32,173 nt of DNA from Deltaproteobacteria bacterium (GCA_029262455.1 JAJCZJ010000099.1:1-32173), one strand, 5' to 3'; positions 16,527-26,500 are shown, counted from the first letter of the stretch. Notes: generated by a model not told the origin, from the sequence alone. A program made the numbers and translations.

Positions 16527-17935
16527 TGATTGCGCTCGTTCCTTTTTCTGCGTCCCTCGCGTTTCTCTTGCTTGCGGGCGTGGTTGCACGACGCCCCGAC
16601 GCTGCTCAGTCTCGGTCGCTCGCGATTACATGGACGGGTATCATCTGGGTTGCGACGTCTGTAACAACGCTCGCCGCACCCTTGATCACCGGTCCCGTGG
16701 CAAGCGTCGAGGGCATCGTGCGACTCCTACCGCCACCGGGGGTAACGTTGGCCCCGTCCGTGTTTTGTCTCCTGGGTCTTGTGGTCGTTTCGTTGGCGCC
16801 GTTGGCCTCACACCCTCCTAAGACGCTGGCGCGTATTCTTGTTCTTCTGGCCGGTGCGCTTGCTACCGTGGCAACCGACAATCATGCGATTGTTGTTGCG
16901 TTGTTCCTCAGCTGCGCCTTGGTTGCCTGGCTGGAAATGCGATCCCAACCACTTCGGGATGTCCGGGCGGCCAAGCTTTTCGCCTACTATCACTCGGCCA
17001 GTGGGTTTTGTGTTCTGGTCGGAACGATGATGCTATCCCTTGGGCACGACACCGTAGGGATTCCACTGGTGGTTGCTGGCATTGCCATTCGAGAGGCGGT
17101 GCTGCCGGTTCACAGTTGGTTTCCTGCGTTTGTCGAGAGCTGCCCGCTCGGAGTCGTGGCCGCGTTTGTCGCCCCCCAGCTCGGCGTTTACGCACATCTC
17201 GCCCTACTGGCGGATGGCATTCCCGGGGATCTGGCGCACCAAGTGGCAGCGGTTGGCGCGGTTACCGCGGTTGGCGCGGCGGGTCTTGGAGTGGTTCAGA
17301 CGGATGCCCGACGGGCCCTGGCCTTCTTGATCATGAGCCAGACCGGCTTGGTTGCGTTCGGTCTTGAGAACGAGTCTCTGGTCGCCCGTACTGGGGCGTT
17401 GCTTACCTGGCAGGTCCTTGCCCTCGCCACTACAGGTTACATCATGTGTCTCGCCGCGCTCGGAGCGCGGCGTGGGTCGCTATCGTTGAAAGGTGGCGGA
17501 AGTTTCGCACGGACGCCGCGCCTTGCGGCCGCAACGTTGATCCTCGGCCTTGCCAGTGTTGGGTTTCCATTGACCCTGGGGTTTGTTGCGGAGGATCTGT
17601 TGATTCAGGGCTCTGTGCAAGAATTTCCGGTGCTCGGTCTGACGCTCATTCTCGCGACGGCGATCAACGGCATGACGGCGCTGCGTTGTTTCTTCTCGCT
17701 GTTCTCCGGCTCGTTGAAGCATCAAGGCGAACTGGACCTGCGGCCTAGAGAACGCAACGCATTGACAGTACTACTCTTGGCTCTTCTGCTCGCTGGCACC
17801 TTTCCGGCTACAGTATTGCCTCTGATCGAACCAGTGGCACCCCATTCCCTTGACCACTCCCAGTTAAGCGCCGATCACGTCGAGCGGTCAGCGCGATCGC
17901 TCTTCACGTTGCGCCGGCTGATCGCACAGAGATGA
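16526..17935 (+). CDS. Second NuoM/NuoL-like membrane subunit of the DAB operon
   Basis: The 469-residue polytopic protein starts at ATG 16526, which shares one base with the preceding stop (TGATG) and is preceded by GGGAG. It is related to NuoM-type antiporter subunits: REAVLPVHSWFPAFVESCPLG aligns with the KxPxxPFHxWLPDAHxEAPT loop, QTDARRALAFLIMSQTG with the QxDxKxxxAYSSxxH segment, and GFPLTLGFVAEDLLIQG with the later helix. The conserved Lys of the loop is Arg189, and the family's membrane Glu in helix five is not found where expected (FLSCALVAWLEM). It may therefore be a divergent or non-pumping partner of the first subunit. It ends the operon. Confidence 0.85.
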   Translation: MIALVPFSASLAFLLLAGVVARRPDAAQSRSLAITWTGIIWVATSVTTLAAPLITGPVASVEGIVRLLPPPGVTLAPSVFCLLGLVVVSLAPLASHPPKTLARILVLLAGALATVATDNHAIVVALFLSCALVAWLEMRSQPLRDVRAAKLFAYYHSASGFCVLVGTMMLSLGHDTVGIPLVVAGIAIREAVLPVHSWFPAFVESCPLGVVAAFVAPQLGVYAHLALLADGIPGDLAHQVAAVGAVTAVGAAGLGVVQTDARRALAFLIMSQTGLVAFGLENESLVARTGALLTWQVLALATTGYIMCLAALGARRGSLSLKGGGSFARTPRLAAATLILGLASVGFPLTLGFVAEDLLIQGSVQEFPVLGLTLILATAINGMTALRCFFSLFSGSLKHQGELDLRPRERNALTVLLLALLLAGTFPATVLPLIEPVAPHSLDHSQLSADHVERSARSLFTLRRLIAQR

Positions 17936-18206
17936 CAAGGTTCAAACGCCCCGATTCCCTCGGAGGTCGGCGTGGGCGTAGTTTGGTATCTGCTGGGGGC
18001 GGCCGACACCAAGCCTTGGCCATCGTAGGTTCTGACTCGTCGCCCCAAGGCCTCGAGCCGGTGCTCTGTGGTCCGAGCGCGGCTCGTCATGTGCGATTCG
18101 CCAGCTCCCGTTGTCACGTCTTTGTTGTCGTTGCGTTCGTCGCGCTGTGCAGCCTCGAGGCCGGTGCAACCGACTCGACGCTGCCGACGTTTCACTACGC
18201 GCCCAG

Positions 18207-18405
18207 TTCGGACATCCAACTCCTGGGCCCCCGCCTGTCCGCCTGCTTGCCGTACCTCGTGCGCCACCGCCTCGGCTTCCTCGATTTGGCGGTCGGCAAT
18301 GACGACGTGGGTCCGACGCTGCCCGAGCGCCCGTGCCAACCCTGCACCGATTCCGGAAGCGCCTCCGGTGACGATGATGACGGCCCTCTCGTAGGTTCGA
18401 ATCAT
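18207..18405 (-). pseudogene. N-terminal fragment of an SDR oxidoreductase
   Basis: From ATG 18405 the frame reads a typical SDR N-terminus: VIIVTGGASGIGAGLARALG (cofactor loop) and VVIADRQIEEAEAVAHEV up to QELDVR near residue 66. The sequence then becomes unrelated low-complexity Arg/Thr-rich translation until a stop at 17875. The catalytic Ser/Tyr/Lys half is gone, so it cannot be an active enzyme. It begins seven bases after the redoxin stop on the same strand and was probably the second gene of that unit before the break. The break lies 270 bases from the end of the DAB operon. Confidence 0.8.
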
Positions 18406-18412
18406 GTTGGTG

Positions 18413-19192
18413 CTAGGCAGCGGCGAGGCCCTGCTTAACCCCTTCGAGAACGCGTGGCGCGTCGGATCGGACTCGGTAGTCGCTGGCTTGATCGATCCAG
18501 CGCACGATGCCCTCGGCGTCGATGAGGACGGCTGTCGGGATTGCTAGCGGACGGCGTATGCCGCGGGCGTCTTTGGGGTCGCCGGCCATTGCCCCTTCGG
18601 ACTTCTCGTGCCTGACGCCGAAGGCATCGATGACGGTGAGCTCGGGATCGCCGAGAACGCGAAATGACAGGTCAAGCTTTGATCGCATCTTGGCTGCTTG
18701 TTCGACCGTGTCCGGACTGATCGCGACCAGCTCGATTCCGGCTACTTTGAACTCTTCTTGCATCTCTTGCCAGCGCCGCAACTCGGCGCAGCAGTACGGT
18801 CACCAATGGCCGCGGAAGAACTTGAGCAACACGAGCTTGCCGCGTTGCTCTGCGAGCGAGTATGCAGCGCCGCTGCTGTCGGTGCCGACAAAGGCCGGTG
18901 CCGGGGCGCCAAGGTTGAGACTGTGGCGTTGCGGCAACTTCGCCATCGACGCTAGTCCTAGGAAGGTTGCCGCGAGTGCGAGCGAGAATGCAGCGGCGGA
19001 GCCGCCCAACCAACTCGGTCCGCTCCACAGGATCAATGCCGCAACCAGGACGACCAGGACCGAAAACAACTCCATGTACCACGGCCGTTGCGGTAGGACG
19101 ACGCGAAAGATTCGCGTGAAGTACCAGCCGAAGACGCCGAGTACTGCCAGAGCGGTGGCGATTCCGATCCAGTCTGCTGTCGCCTGATCCAT
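18413..19192 (-). CDS. Membrane-anchored redoxin (AhpC/TSA, peroxiredoxin-like), probable selenoprotein with in-frame TGA
   Basis: Reading through TGA at 18802-18800 gives one protein of 259 residues from ATG 19192 (GAGGGA ribosome-binding site; ATG 19219 is also possible). It has three hydrophobic segments (about residues 8-25, 42-62, 67-85), then a redoxin domain starting LNLGAPAPAFVGTD. The active site reads FFRGHW-TGA-PYCCAELRRW, where relatives have Cys, giving UxxC with Sec at 131 and Cys at 134. The fold continues after TGA without a break: GIELVAISPDTVEQA, FRVLGDPELTVIDAFGV and PTAVLIDAEGIVRWID. A hairpin with GU in its loop lies just after TGA. Prx-like selenoproteins are a known bacterial group. 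A nonsense mutation is the alternative. Function is inferred: thiol/selenol peroxide or disulfide reduction at the outer or inner face of the membrane. Confidence 0.82.
18773..18802 (-). promoter_or_regulatory. Putative bacterial SECIS element with the Sec TGA codon
   Basis: On the minus strand TGA (18802-18800) is followed after ten bases by GCGCCG (18789-18784), the loop AGTTG (18783-18779) and CGGCGC (18778-18773), a perfect 6-bp GC stem. The loop contains GU and starts 16 bases after TGA. This fits bacterial SelB-binding hairpins, which sit inside the coding region with a small loop bearing G and U about 16-37 bases after UGA. Confidence 0.7.
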
Positions 19193-19312
19193 TGGGTTCC
19201 CTCGTTCTCGAATCGGCATCTTCGACTACCCGCGTGGCTAAGTCGAGAGCCTCTAGTCGATTCACTGGGGGGCGGCGTTGTAATTCCCTTTGCGTTGTGT
19301 GACCTGAGCTTG

Positions 19313-21055
19313 ATGGAATATCGAGCGGGGTTCGCTGCGGTAGAGATTACGGCGTGGGAACCCAAAATGATGATGATGGGTTGGGTTCATCCGAAAAACC
19401 GGGCGACGGGGGTTCGGGCTCCTCTTTACGCCCGTGCGATGGTTGTTCGTGGGAATACCGACCGCAGTAGCGGGGTGATGACGCATGTCGTCCTCGATCT
19501 TTGGTCGGCGACGACAGCGATTCGTCAGGCGGTGTTGGATAAGCTGGCGAGCAGCTGTCCCGAGCGCGGCTTCGACGCCCACAATCTTTGCCTGAGCGGT
19601 ACGCACACACACAGCGCGCCGAGCGGCTTTTCCTACTTCCTTCTCTACAATAGTTGCAGCAATGGCTTTTCCCCGCTGGTGTTTCACACGATCGTCAATG
19701 GCATCGTATCGGCGATCATCAAAGCCGACGACGACGCTGTCGAGGCCGATCTATTTTTCGGCGTCGCCAAGGTGCCGCTCGAGGAGCCGGCTGTGTTCAA
19801 TCGGTCGCAGGCGGCGCATAATAGTAACGCCGATGTCGAGCCGACCGACCTCGGCGATCCACAGACGGCGACCGACCGCGACAGTCGAACGCTTTGTGCG
19901 CGCGATGCCGAAGGACGAGTGGTCGGGCTCATCAACTGGTTTGCCGTACACGGTACGAGCGTGCATGCCGACAACACGCTGCTACATTCCGACAACAAAG
20001 GGATGGCTGCTGTTACTCTCGAAGACAGTGTGCGGTTGAACGAAGGGTACAGCGATTCGTTTGTGTCGCTCTTCGCGCAAGAGGCCGCCGGCGACGTGAC
20101 GCCGAATTATCGGTGGAGTGTGCGCCGCCACAAGACCATCGGCCATTTTGACGACGACGACGAGTCGGCCCAGTTTAGTGGCGACATCCAGGCGCGCTAT
20201 GCCCGTCTCGCCTGTGAAGATGGCCTTCGCGGGGATCCGATCAGCGGCCCGCTCGGTGGGCTGACGCGGCACGTGGACATGGGCCGGTGTGTCGTGGAAC
20301 CGCGCTTTTCGAGAGGTTTGGAGGGTTGCCAAACCACGCCTGCGATTCTCGGATTGTCGATGGCGGCTGGCACGCTCGAAGGGCCGGGGCCGGTGCGTCC
20401 CTTCCTCCCGGCGGTGCACAAGCTGGTGCGGGCGCGGCGGTGGCGCAATCGGTTTCGCGCCATGCCGGTCGATGTGAAGCCGGCTTTCTTCGAGATAGGG
20501 CGCGGAGCCGAGGGGCGGCTTCTGGGCTTGCCTGCGACGACCGCAATGCGATGGGCCGCTCGCGCCGATCCGGTGAGCCAGTTTTGGTATCAGGCGGATC
20601 CGAGGGCTGAGCAGCCCTGGGCTCCCGCGGTCCTCGTGGTTCAGTTGCAGCGGATTGGTTCCGTGGTCATGGCTGCAGTGCCGGTCGAGCCGACGACGCA
20701 GGTCGGTCGCAGGATCCGATCTCAGCTTGGTGATGCTCTGCGTCCCCTCGGAGTTACTGATGTCGTGTGTGTCGGCTACGCCAACGGATACGCGGGCTAT
20801 GCAACGACCTTCGAAGAGTATCAGCATCAGGAGTACGAAGGTGGTCACACGATGTACGGTCAGTGGACCTGCGCAGCGTTTCAGACGGTGCTTGGAGACT
20901 TGGCCGGCGACATGGTCGCGCGAACCAAAATCGCTGCTCCGCCGAGCTTGGAAGTGATCGACGAAGAGACGATGTTGGCACAGCGTCTCGCCGGTCGGCA
21001 GGGGCTAAGTGGCCCCGCTTCGAGTCTCGATGTTCCCCGGATGTCGCCGGGTTGA
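19313..21055 (+). CDS. Neutral ceramidase-like amidase (non-lysosomal ceramidase family)
   Basis: The start at ATG 19313 (MEYRAGFAAVEIT) gives 580 residues. SGTHTHSAPSGF, NWFAVHGTS, VEPTTQVGRRIR and YEGGHTMYGQW carry the residues expected as zinc ligands (His, His, Glu, Tyr). NTLLHSDNKG is another family block. The amidase hexapeptide, GDVSPN in characterised enzymes with Ser as nucleophile, reads GDVTPN here with Thr at residue 263. Family members hydrolyse the N-acyl bond of ceramides and are normally secreted; no signal peptide is seen here and the C-terminal Ig-like domain seems short or absent. The substrate may therefore differ. It is a single gene with a weak ribosome-binding site. Confidence 0.88.
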   Translation: MEYRAGFAAVEITAWEPKMMMMGWVHPKNRATGVRAPLYARAMVVRGNTDRSSGVMTHVVLDLWSATTAIRQAVLDKLASSCPERGFDAHNLCLSGTHTHSAPSGFSYFLLYNSCSNGFSPLVFHTIVNGIVSAIIKADDDAVEADLFFGVAKVPLEEPAVFNRSQAAHNSNADVEPTDLGDPQTATDRDSRTLCARDAEGRVVGLINWFAVHGTSVHADNTLLHSDNKGMAAVTLEDSVRLNEGYSDSFVSLFAQEAAGDVTPNYRWSVRRHKTIGHFDDDDESAQFSGDIQARYARLACEDGLRGDPISGPLGGLTRHVDMGRCVVEPRFSRGLEGCQTTPAILGLSMAAGTLEGPGPVRPFLPAVHKLVRARRWRNRFRAMPVDVKPAFFEIGRGAEGRLLGLPATTAMRWAARADPVSQFWYQADPRAEQPWAPAVLVVQLQRIGSVVMAAVPVEPTTQVGRRIRSQLGDALRPLGVTDVVCVGYANGYAGYATTFEEYQHQEYEGGHTMYGQWTCAAFQTVLGDLAGDMVARTKIAAPPSLEVIDEETMLAQRLAGRQGLSGPASSLDVPRMSPG

Positions 21056-21130
21056 TTTGATTCGCTCCAACATGACCAGCCGCGCGGAGCGATTGGCGAC
21101 ACGTCCGCTTTCGTGGTATTCGCGCCGACG

Positions 21131-23476
21131 ATGAGCCGCGAGACCCCCGACAAGAGTTCCGCTGATTCTGCGTCGTACGATCCGGTTCCCGCCATTGCCG
21201 CCGAGCTCGGGTTGGCGGTGCCAAGCGTCGAAGCCGTCGTAGCGTTGCTGGCGGAAGGATCTACCGTCCCGTTCATCGCTCGCTACCGCAAAGAGGCGAC
21301 GGCTGGCCTCGACGAAGTTGCGATCCGCAATATCGAGGAGCGGCGCTCGTATCTCCTCGAGCTGCACGAGCGCAGGCAAAGCGTATTGGAGTCGATCGCG
21401 GAGCAGGGCAAGCTGACTGACGAACTCGAAGCCAAGCTGAGATCCGCATCGACGAAGGCTGAGGTCGAGGATCTGTATTTGCCGTATCGTCCCAAGAGGC
21501 GGACTCGGGCGACGATTGCGATGGAACGCGGCCTCGGGCCGCTCGCTGACATGATCGCGGCACAACCTCGATCCGGACAGCCGCGCGCCGAGGCGGCTCG
21601 CTTCGTAGATCCGGAGAAGGAAGTGATCGACGTCGACGCAGCGCTCGCGGGGGCGCGCGACATCTGTGCCGAGCGCATCTCCGAAGATGCGGAGAATCGC
21701 AAGGTACTGCGCGCTGCTTACCTCCAATCGGCGGTGATTCATGTCGACAAGAAGCGCCAACACAAGGACAAGCCGACAAAGTTCGACGCCTATTCGGCTT
21801 TCGAGGAGCCGATCGCCAAGATTCCGTCACATCGCTTTCTTGCCATTCGTCGTGGCGAAACCGAGGGGGTGCTCGAGTCGAAACTGGTGCTGGATATCGA
21901 GCCGCTGATGCCACGAATCGAACGAACCTCCGGCCTCGATCGGCGGTCGCCTTGGTCAGAGGAGTTGGCGCTTGCGATCGCCGATTCGCTCAAGCGCATG
22001 CTGCTGCCGTCGGTGCAGCTCGATGTGCGCATCGAGCTCAAGCTGCGCTCGGATACGGCGGCGATTGCGGTCTTTGCTCAGAATCTGCGCGATCTACTCC
22101 TAGCGGCTCCTCTTGGGGCCAATTCTGTACTCGGCATCGATCCGGGTCAGCGCACCGGCTGCAAGCTCGCCGTTGTCGATGAAACCGGAAAGCTGCTCGA
22201 CCATGGGCTGATTAATCTGGTGCAAGGCGAAGCTGCAATGCAGCGGGCGCGCGATGTGCTGATGGCGCTGTGCCGCAAGCATCGCCCGAGCGCGATCGCG
22301 GTTGGCAACGGGACACACGGGCGCGAAACGGAGGCTTTCGTGCGAGACATTTTTGCGGAGGGAGACGGTGCGCCGTTTTGTGTGTCGGTGAGCGAGTCGG
22401 GCGCGAGCATCTATTCGGCGAGTGAGGTCGCGCGCGAAGAGTTTCCCGATTTGGATCTGACCGTGCGTAGCGCGGTCAGCATAGCGCGCAGGTTGCAGGA
22501 CCCGCTTGCTGAGTTGGTCAAGGTCGACCCCAAGAGCATCGGCGTCGGTCAGTACCAGCACGATGTCCACGAACCGTCGCTATTGCGTAAGCTCGACGAG
22601 GTGGTCGAGAGCTGTGTGAATCAGGTCGGCGTCGAGATCAATACGGCCAGCGCACCGCTGCTGTCGCGCGTTGCCGGGATCGGACCGCGCCTCGCCAAGA
22701 AGATCGTTTCTCATCGGGACGCGAAGGGTTCGTTCGAGAATCGGAGCGCATTACTGGAAGTATCGGGTCTCGGCCCGCGCGCGTTTCAGGAATGCGCCGG
22801 ATTCCTGCGGGTTCGAACGAACCGAAGCCATCCGCTGGACGCGAGTGCCGTCCATCCCGAGCGTTACTCCTTGGTGGAGCAAATGGCGCAAGATCTTGGT
22901 GTCGAGGTCTCCACGCTGATCGGTAATCAGGAGGTATTGGCTGGGCTCGACTTGAAAAATTACGAAGGCGGGGACGTCGGCGACTACACTCTGCGCGACA
23001 TTCTGTCCGAGTTGAAAAAACCCGGCCGCGATCCGCGGGCGACATTTGAGCCGCCCAAGTTCCGCGACGATGTGCGCACACTGGAGGATCTCTCACCGGG
23101 GATGGAGCTCGAGGGCGTAGTGACGAACGTCGCTGCCTTCGGGGCGTTTGTGGATGTCGGAGTGCATCAGGACGGGTTGGTGCACATTTCGCAGCTCGCC
23201 GATCGATTTGTGAAGGATCCATCGGATGTAGTGAAGGTTGGCGACAAGATTCAAGTGCGAGTACTCGAGGTCGACACAGGCAGGCGTCGGATTTCGCTGA
23301 CAGCAAAGAAGGAAGGGGCGGTCGGAGCAAAGGACGCCGGTCAGCGCTCTCCCAAGGGCCAGCAGCGAGAGTTGCCCGGCACCACGAAGAAGCCGCGGCG
23401 TGACGCCGACCTCAAGTCCCGAAAGGCGAAGTCGTCGTTTGGCAACAATCCGTTTGCGGACCAGCTCAAGCGGTGA
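21131..23476 (+). CDS. tex: Tex family transcription accessory/RNA-binding protein
   Basis: The protein is about 781 residues from ATG 21131, close to the usual Tex length. Domains run in order: Tex N-terminal helical part (VPFIARYRKEATAGLDE near residue 50), a YqgF/RNase H-like fold (LGIDPGQRTGCKLAVVD near 335), tandem helix-hairpin-helix motifs (RVAGIGPRLAKKIVSHR and EVSGLGPRAFQECAGF near 515-555) and an S1 RNA-binding domain (GMELEGVVTNVAAFGAFVDVG with DGLVHISQLAD near 655-725). A basic tail rich in Lys/Arg follows. Tex is cytoplasmic and affects transcription and nucleic-acid metabolism; it is normally conserved and stand-alone, as here. It converges with the glycosyltransferase gene 29 bases on. 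Confidence 0.96.
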   Translation: MSRETPDKSSADSASYDPVPAIAAELGLAVPSVEAVVALLAEGSTVPFIARYRKEATAGLDEVAIRNIEERRSYLLELHERRQSVLESIAEQGKLTDELEAKLRSASTKAEVEDLYLPYRPKRRTRATIAMERGLGPLADMIAAQPRSGQPRAEAARFVDPEKEVIDVDAALAGARDICAERISEDAENRKVLRAAYLQSAVIHVDKKRQHKDKPTKFDAYSAFEEPIAKIPSHRFLAIRRGETEGVLESKLVLDIEPLMPRIERTSGLDRRSPWSEELALAIADSLKRMLLPSVQLDVRIELKLRSDTAAIAVFAQNLRDLLLAAPLGANSVLGIDPGQRTGCKLAVVDETGKLLDHGLINLVQGEAAMQRARDVLMALCRKHRPSAIAVGNGTHGRETEAFVRDIFAEGDGAPFCVSVSESGASIYSASEVAREEFPDLDLTVRSAVSIARRLQDPLAELVKVDPKSIGVGQYQHDVHEPSLLRKLDEVVESCVNQVGVEINTASAPLLSRVAGIGPRLAKKIVSHRDAKGSFENRSALLEVSGLGPRAFQECAGFLRVRTNRSHPLDASAVHPERYSLVEQMAQDLGVEVSTLIGNQEVLAGLDLKNYEGGDVGDYTLRDILSELKKPGRDPRATFEPPKFRDDVRTLEDLSPGMELEGVVTNVAAFGAFVDVGVHQDGLVHISQLADRFVKDPSDVVKVGDKIQVRVLEVDTGRRRISLTAKKEGAVGAKDAGQRSPKGQQRELPGTTKKPRRDADLKSRKAKSSFGNNPFADQLKR

Positions 23477-23505
23477 CTCTCGCCACCGAGTCTGTACCCG
23501 AGTCT

Positions 23506-26500
23506 CTACCTGGCCTTTCGGAGCTCGCCGTGTTCACTTCTTGTCCTGTGCGGCTCTGAGTTGGCGACGCTGAGTGAGAGCTGTTCGAGATTCTCGGGAA
23601 GTTCGTATCCGGGGGACTCTGACCAAGGGCCGCCGGGTTGGCGCCACAGCAGCTGAAGCTCCCAGGCTCCCTGTTTTCTGTGCTGTTCGCCGCGAAGGGT
23701 TCGGACCAGGAGGGTGTGATGCCCTCCTCGGGTCCACACTGCCGAAGCTGTGCGTTGTGCCGGTTCTACCGACAGGAATAGCTCGCCGCCGATGTAGACC
23801 CGCGTTGGGGTCGTCGCGATGATTTTGAGCTCGAGTGGTGAATCGACAGCGACTCGCACCGACCCGATCCATTCTGTGGTTGAAGGCTGCCACATGGAAT
23901 GGCGGGGGTCGTCACTCCACTCGCGAATGTGTTCCAGTAGGATTGCGCTGGAGATCGATGCTCGGTCTGGTGGCCCTTGGGTCGCGCCTGCGCCGTCAAG
24001 CGAGCGCGGCTCAAAGTATTGCCGCCGGACCAAGGCGTCGTTGGAGGGTTTGTCGAAGAGCGCCTGCGACGGCACCAACGACCAGTTGTCCGATGCGTTA
24101 CCGCGGCGCCAGAATAGTTGATGACGCTGGCCAGGTACGGCGGCGCGGATCTCGACGGCGATGTTGTGCAGGCCCTCAGCCAAAAAGCGTGGCGATTTCA
24201 TTCCATCGAGACGGATCTCAGCGTCGCCGCAGCGGAACTCGTATTCCGCGGCGTCTTGGATCTGGACAACACCTCGCCAAACCGCGCGGGGCCAAGGGCG
24301 ATCTGACGCAGGTGCCGCGATCTCGTTGCCGCGCGGAGGCACTGTGACGCCAATGCCTTCAATCTCTTCGGCGATGCCGGTTAGCCCGTGATGGGCTTGG
24401 ATCTGGCGTCCGCTGACACGCAAGATATGGAGCGATGGCCCGTGTTTGTCGTTGACAGTTTCGTGCGTTGCTTCGGGGTAAGCGGCTTTGACCCGCTCGA
24501 TCAGAAAATCGAGGGAGGGAGTGACGATGAACACCGCGTTCCCGTGATGTTGCGGCGGCACGGGGGCCAGTTCCGCATCTTCGACGAGGTCGAGGACTTC
24601 GACTCCTTTCGGAAGATCTGAGTAGCACTCGCCGATTGCGCGTCCGGGTGGGAAGTGCATTCCGCCGGCCATATATACGGTTGCAGGACCCTGTGTGTTG
24701 AGGATCGTGTTGCACAAAGCCGTCATGGTTCGGCCTTTGTGAATCTCCGGCCACAAGACGAATTGACTCTGCCAATTGGCGTAGCCGACATTCGCGAGAG
24801 CCACGATCAAGATCGGGGCGAGGACGAGATCCGATCGCTTCCCCGCAATCGCGTATGCCAAAGGACGCAGTCGCCCGATGACGATTGCAGGGATCACGCA
24901 GAGGATGGGGAGCATCCCGACCAATCTAGGTTTCCAAGGCGGGTAGATGGTGATCATGCCGCCGATGATCAGAATACCGAACATGAAAACCAAGCACGTG
25001 GTGTTGCGCGGATCTCGCCAGCGCCAGAACATACATCCGAGGCCGAGCAGAAACGGCACTGAGGTAATCGGATCAGAGATACTGTGAGGCCAGTTTGAGG
25101 CCAGGATTCGCAGAGTCGCGTCAACATGCGTGTATAGGTAGCGGCGTACCTCGACTGTATCGCTGCGCTCGTAGGCTTCGCTCAGTTGATGGAGGTCGAA
25201 GCGGTTGGACCCTTCGCGTTGCACTCGGTCCCATTCTTCGTAGCTCGTGACTGCTTGTGGGGCGACGATCAGCGCGAATGCCAACCCGCCAACGAGTGCG
25301 CCACGCCAGGAGCGGCTGAGAAGTCTTGGGATGGCGCTGATGATCAGTACTGACGCGATTGCGATCAGCAGTGGATAGAGCTTGCAGGCGTGGTAGGTGT
25401 GAAAACCAAGCCCGGCGGCGTAGCCGAACAACACCCAGTCGAAGGCGCGATTGCGCTGTAGGGCACGAGCGTAGGTGGCAAGCAGGAATCCGGCGACGAA
25501 GATCTGGTGAACGTTGTTCAACCCGGTGCGACCCCACATGATGGCTTCGTGGTTGACTGCCAGCAGGAAGGCGGCGAGGAGCGCGACAAAATTGCCCCAC
25601 CAACGGCGCGCCCAAAAGAACATTGGAATGATCGAAATGACTCCGATGGTGGCGGACGATAGGCGGAGATTGGCGAGGCTTTTCCCGAAGATCGCCACCC
25701 AAATGCGCTCGACCATGTAGGAGAGGTGGGGAAAGGTGTTCCAGCCGACGCCGAACGGGTCCGGAAATCCGTCTTGCCAAATTCGATCGGCGTATCCACC
25801 TTGGCGGCCCTCATCCGGGTCTACGAGGGAAGGGTAGTGGTCGAGCAGTACCGTTCGCAGTACGGTTGCGATCGCCAGGATAAACAGCATCGATACCCAT
25901 TCAGTGTGTTTTGAGACGGGTGGCCCGCCGTGCTGGTTCCAATCGGCGGTGCCGTCCAATGCTGGTCTGGTCTTCTTGGCAGAGGGTTCCCAGGCTGCTG
26001 CCGCCAGACCGGCGAGACTTGCGATCCAGAGCGCTAGACCGCAGGCGTGGCTTTCCTTGTTGAGTGCGATCGCGGCGACAGCCCCAATCGTTGAGAGTGC
26101 GGCGGCGAGTCTTCGCAACTTCCCGGGTGGGAAGATTGGGGCGTGCGTCGGCTCGTCGATTTGCCAGAAGAGAGATCGGGCCGCCGCCGGGTCCATGGGA
26201 GTCCAGCGCGCCAGGAAGAATAGGATGATGGTTGCCAGCGCCGCGAGACCGGCTTGAAGCTCGGCGCCGGGCTGCGGCGCGAGTTTTAGATATTGGGCGG
26301 CGGCAACGACGGCGAGAAGACCGCTGCCGTATCGCAGGCAGAGGCGGAGGCGGCGTTCTCGGTCGAGAGAATTCTCGTGCGTCGCAGCGATCAGGAGGGC
26401 GACAGCGCCCAGGAAAACGACCAACGACTGCGAGAAGGAGAGGCTTGGAAGATGAGCGGAGTAGGAGAAAGCTCCGATCGCCAATGCTGCGGCGATAGCG

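Noticed and set aside
18391-18405. GGTTCGAATC-like string resembling a tRNA T-loop
   Set aside because: No acceptor, D or anticodon arms can be formed around it; it is the start of the SDR fragment.
17932-18438. Plus-strand ORF of 168 codons with a hydrophobic run like a signal sequence
   Set aside because: It overlaps the SDR fragment antisense, has no family resemblance, and the hydrophobic run is internal. It is most likely a shadow ORF.
18800-18802. The redoxin TGA as a plain nonsense mutation giving a pseudogene
   Set aside because: Both sides are intact and in frame, the codon replaces exactly the first redox Cys, and a SECIS-like hairpin follows. The possibility stays open until selenocysteine genes are checked.
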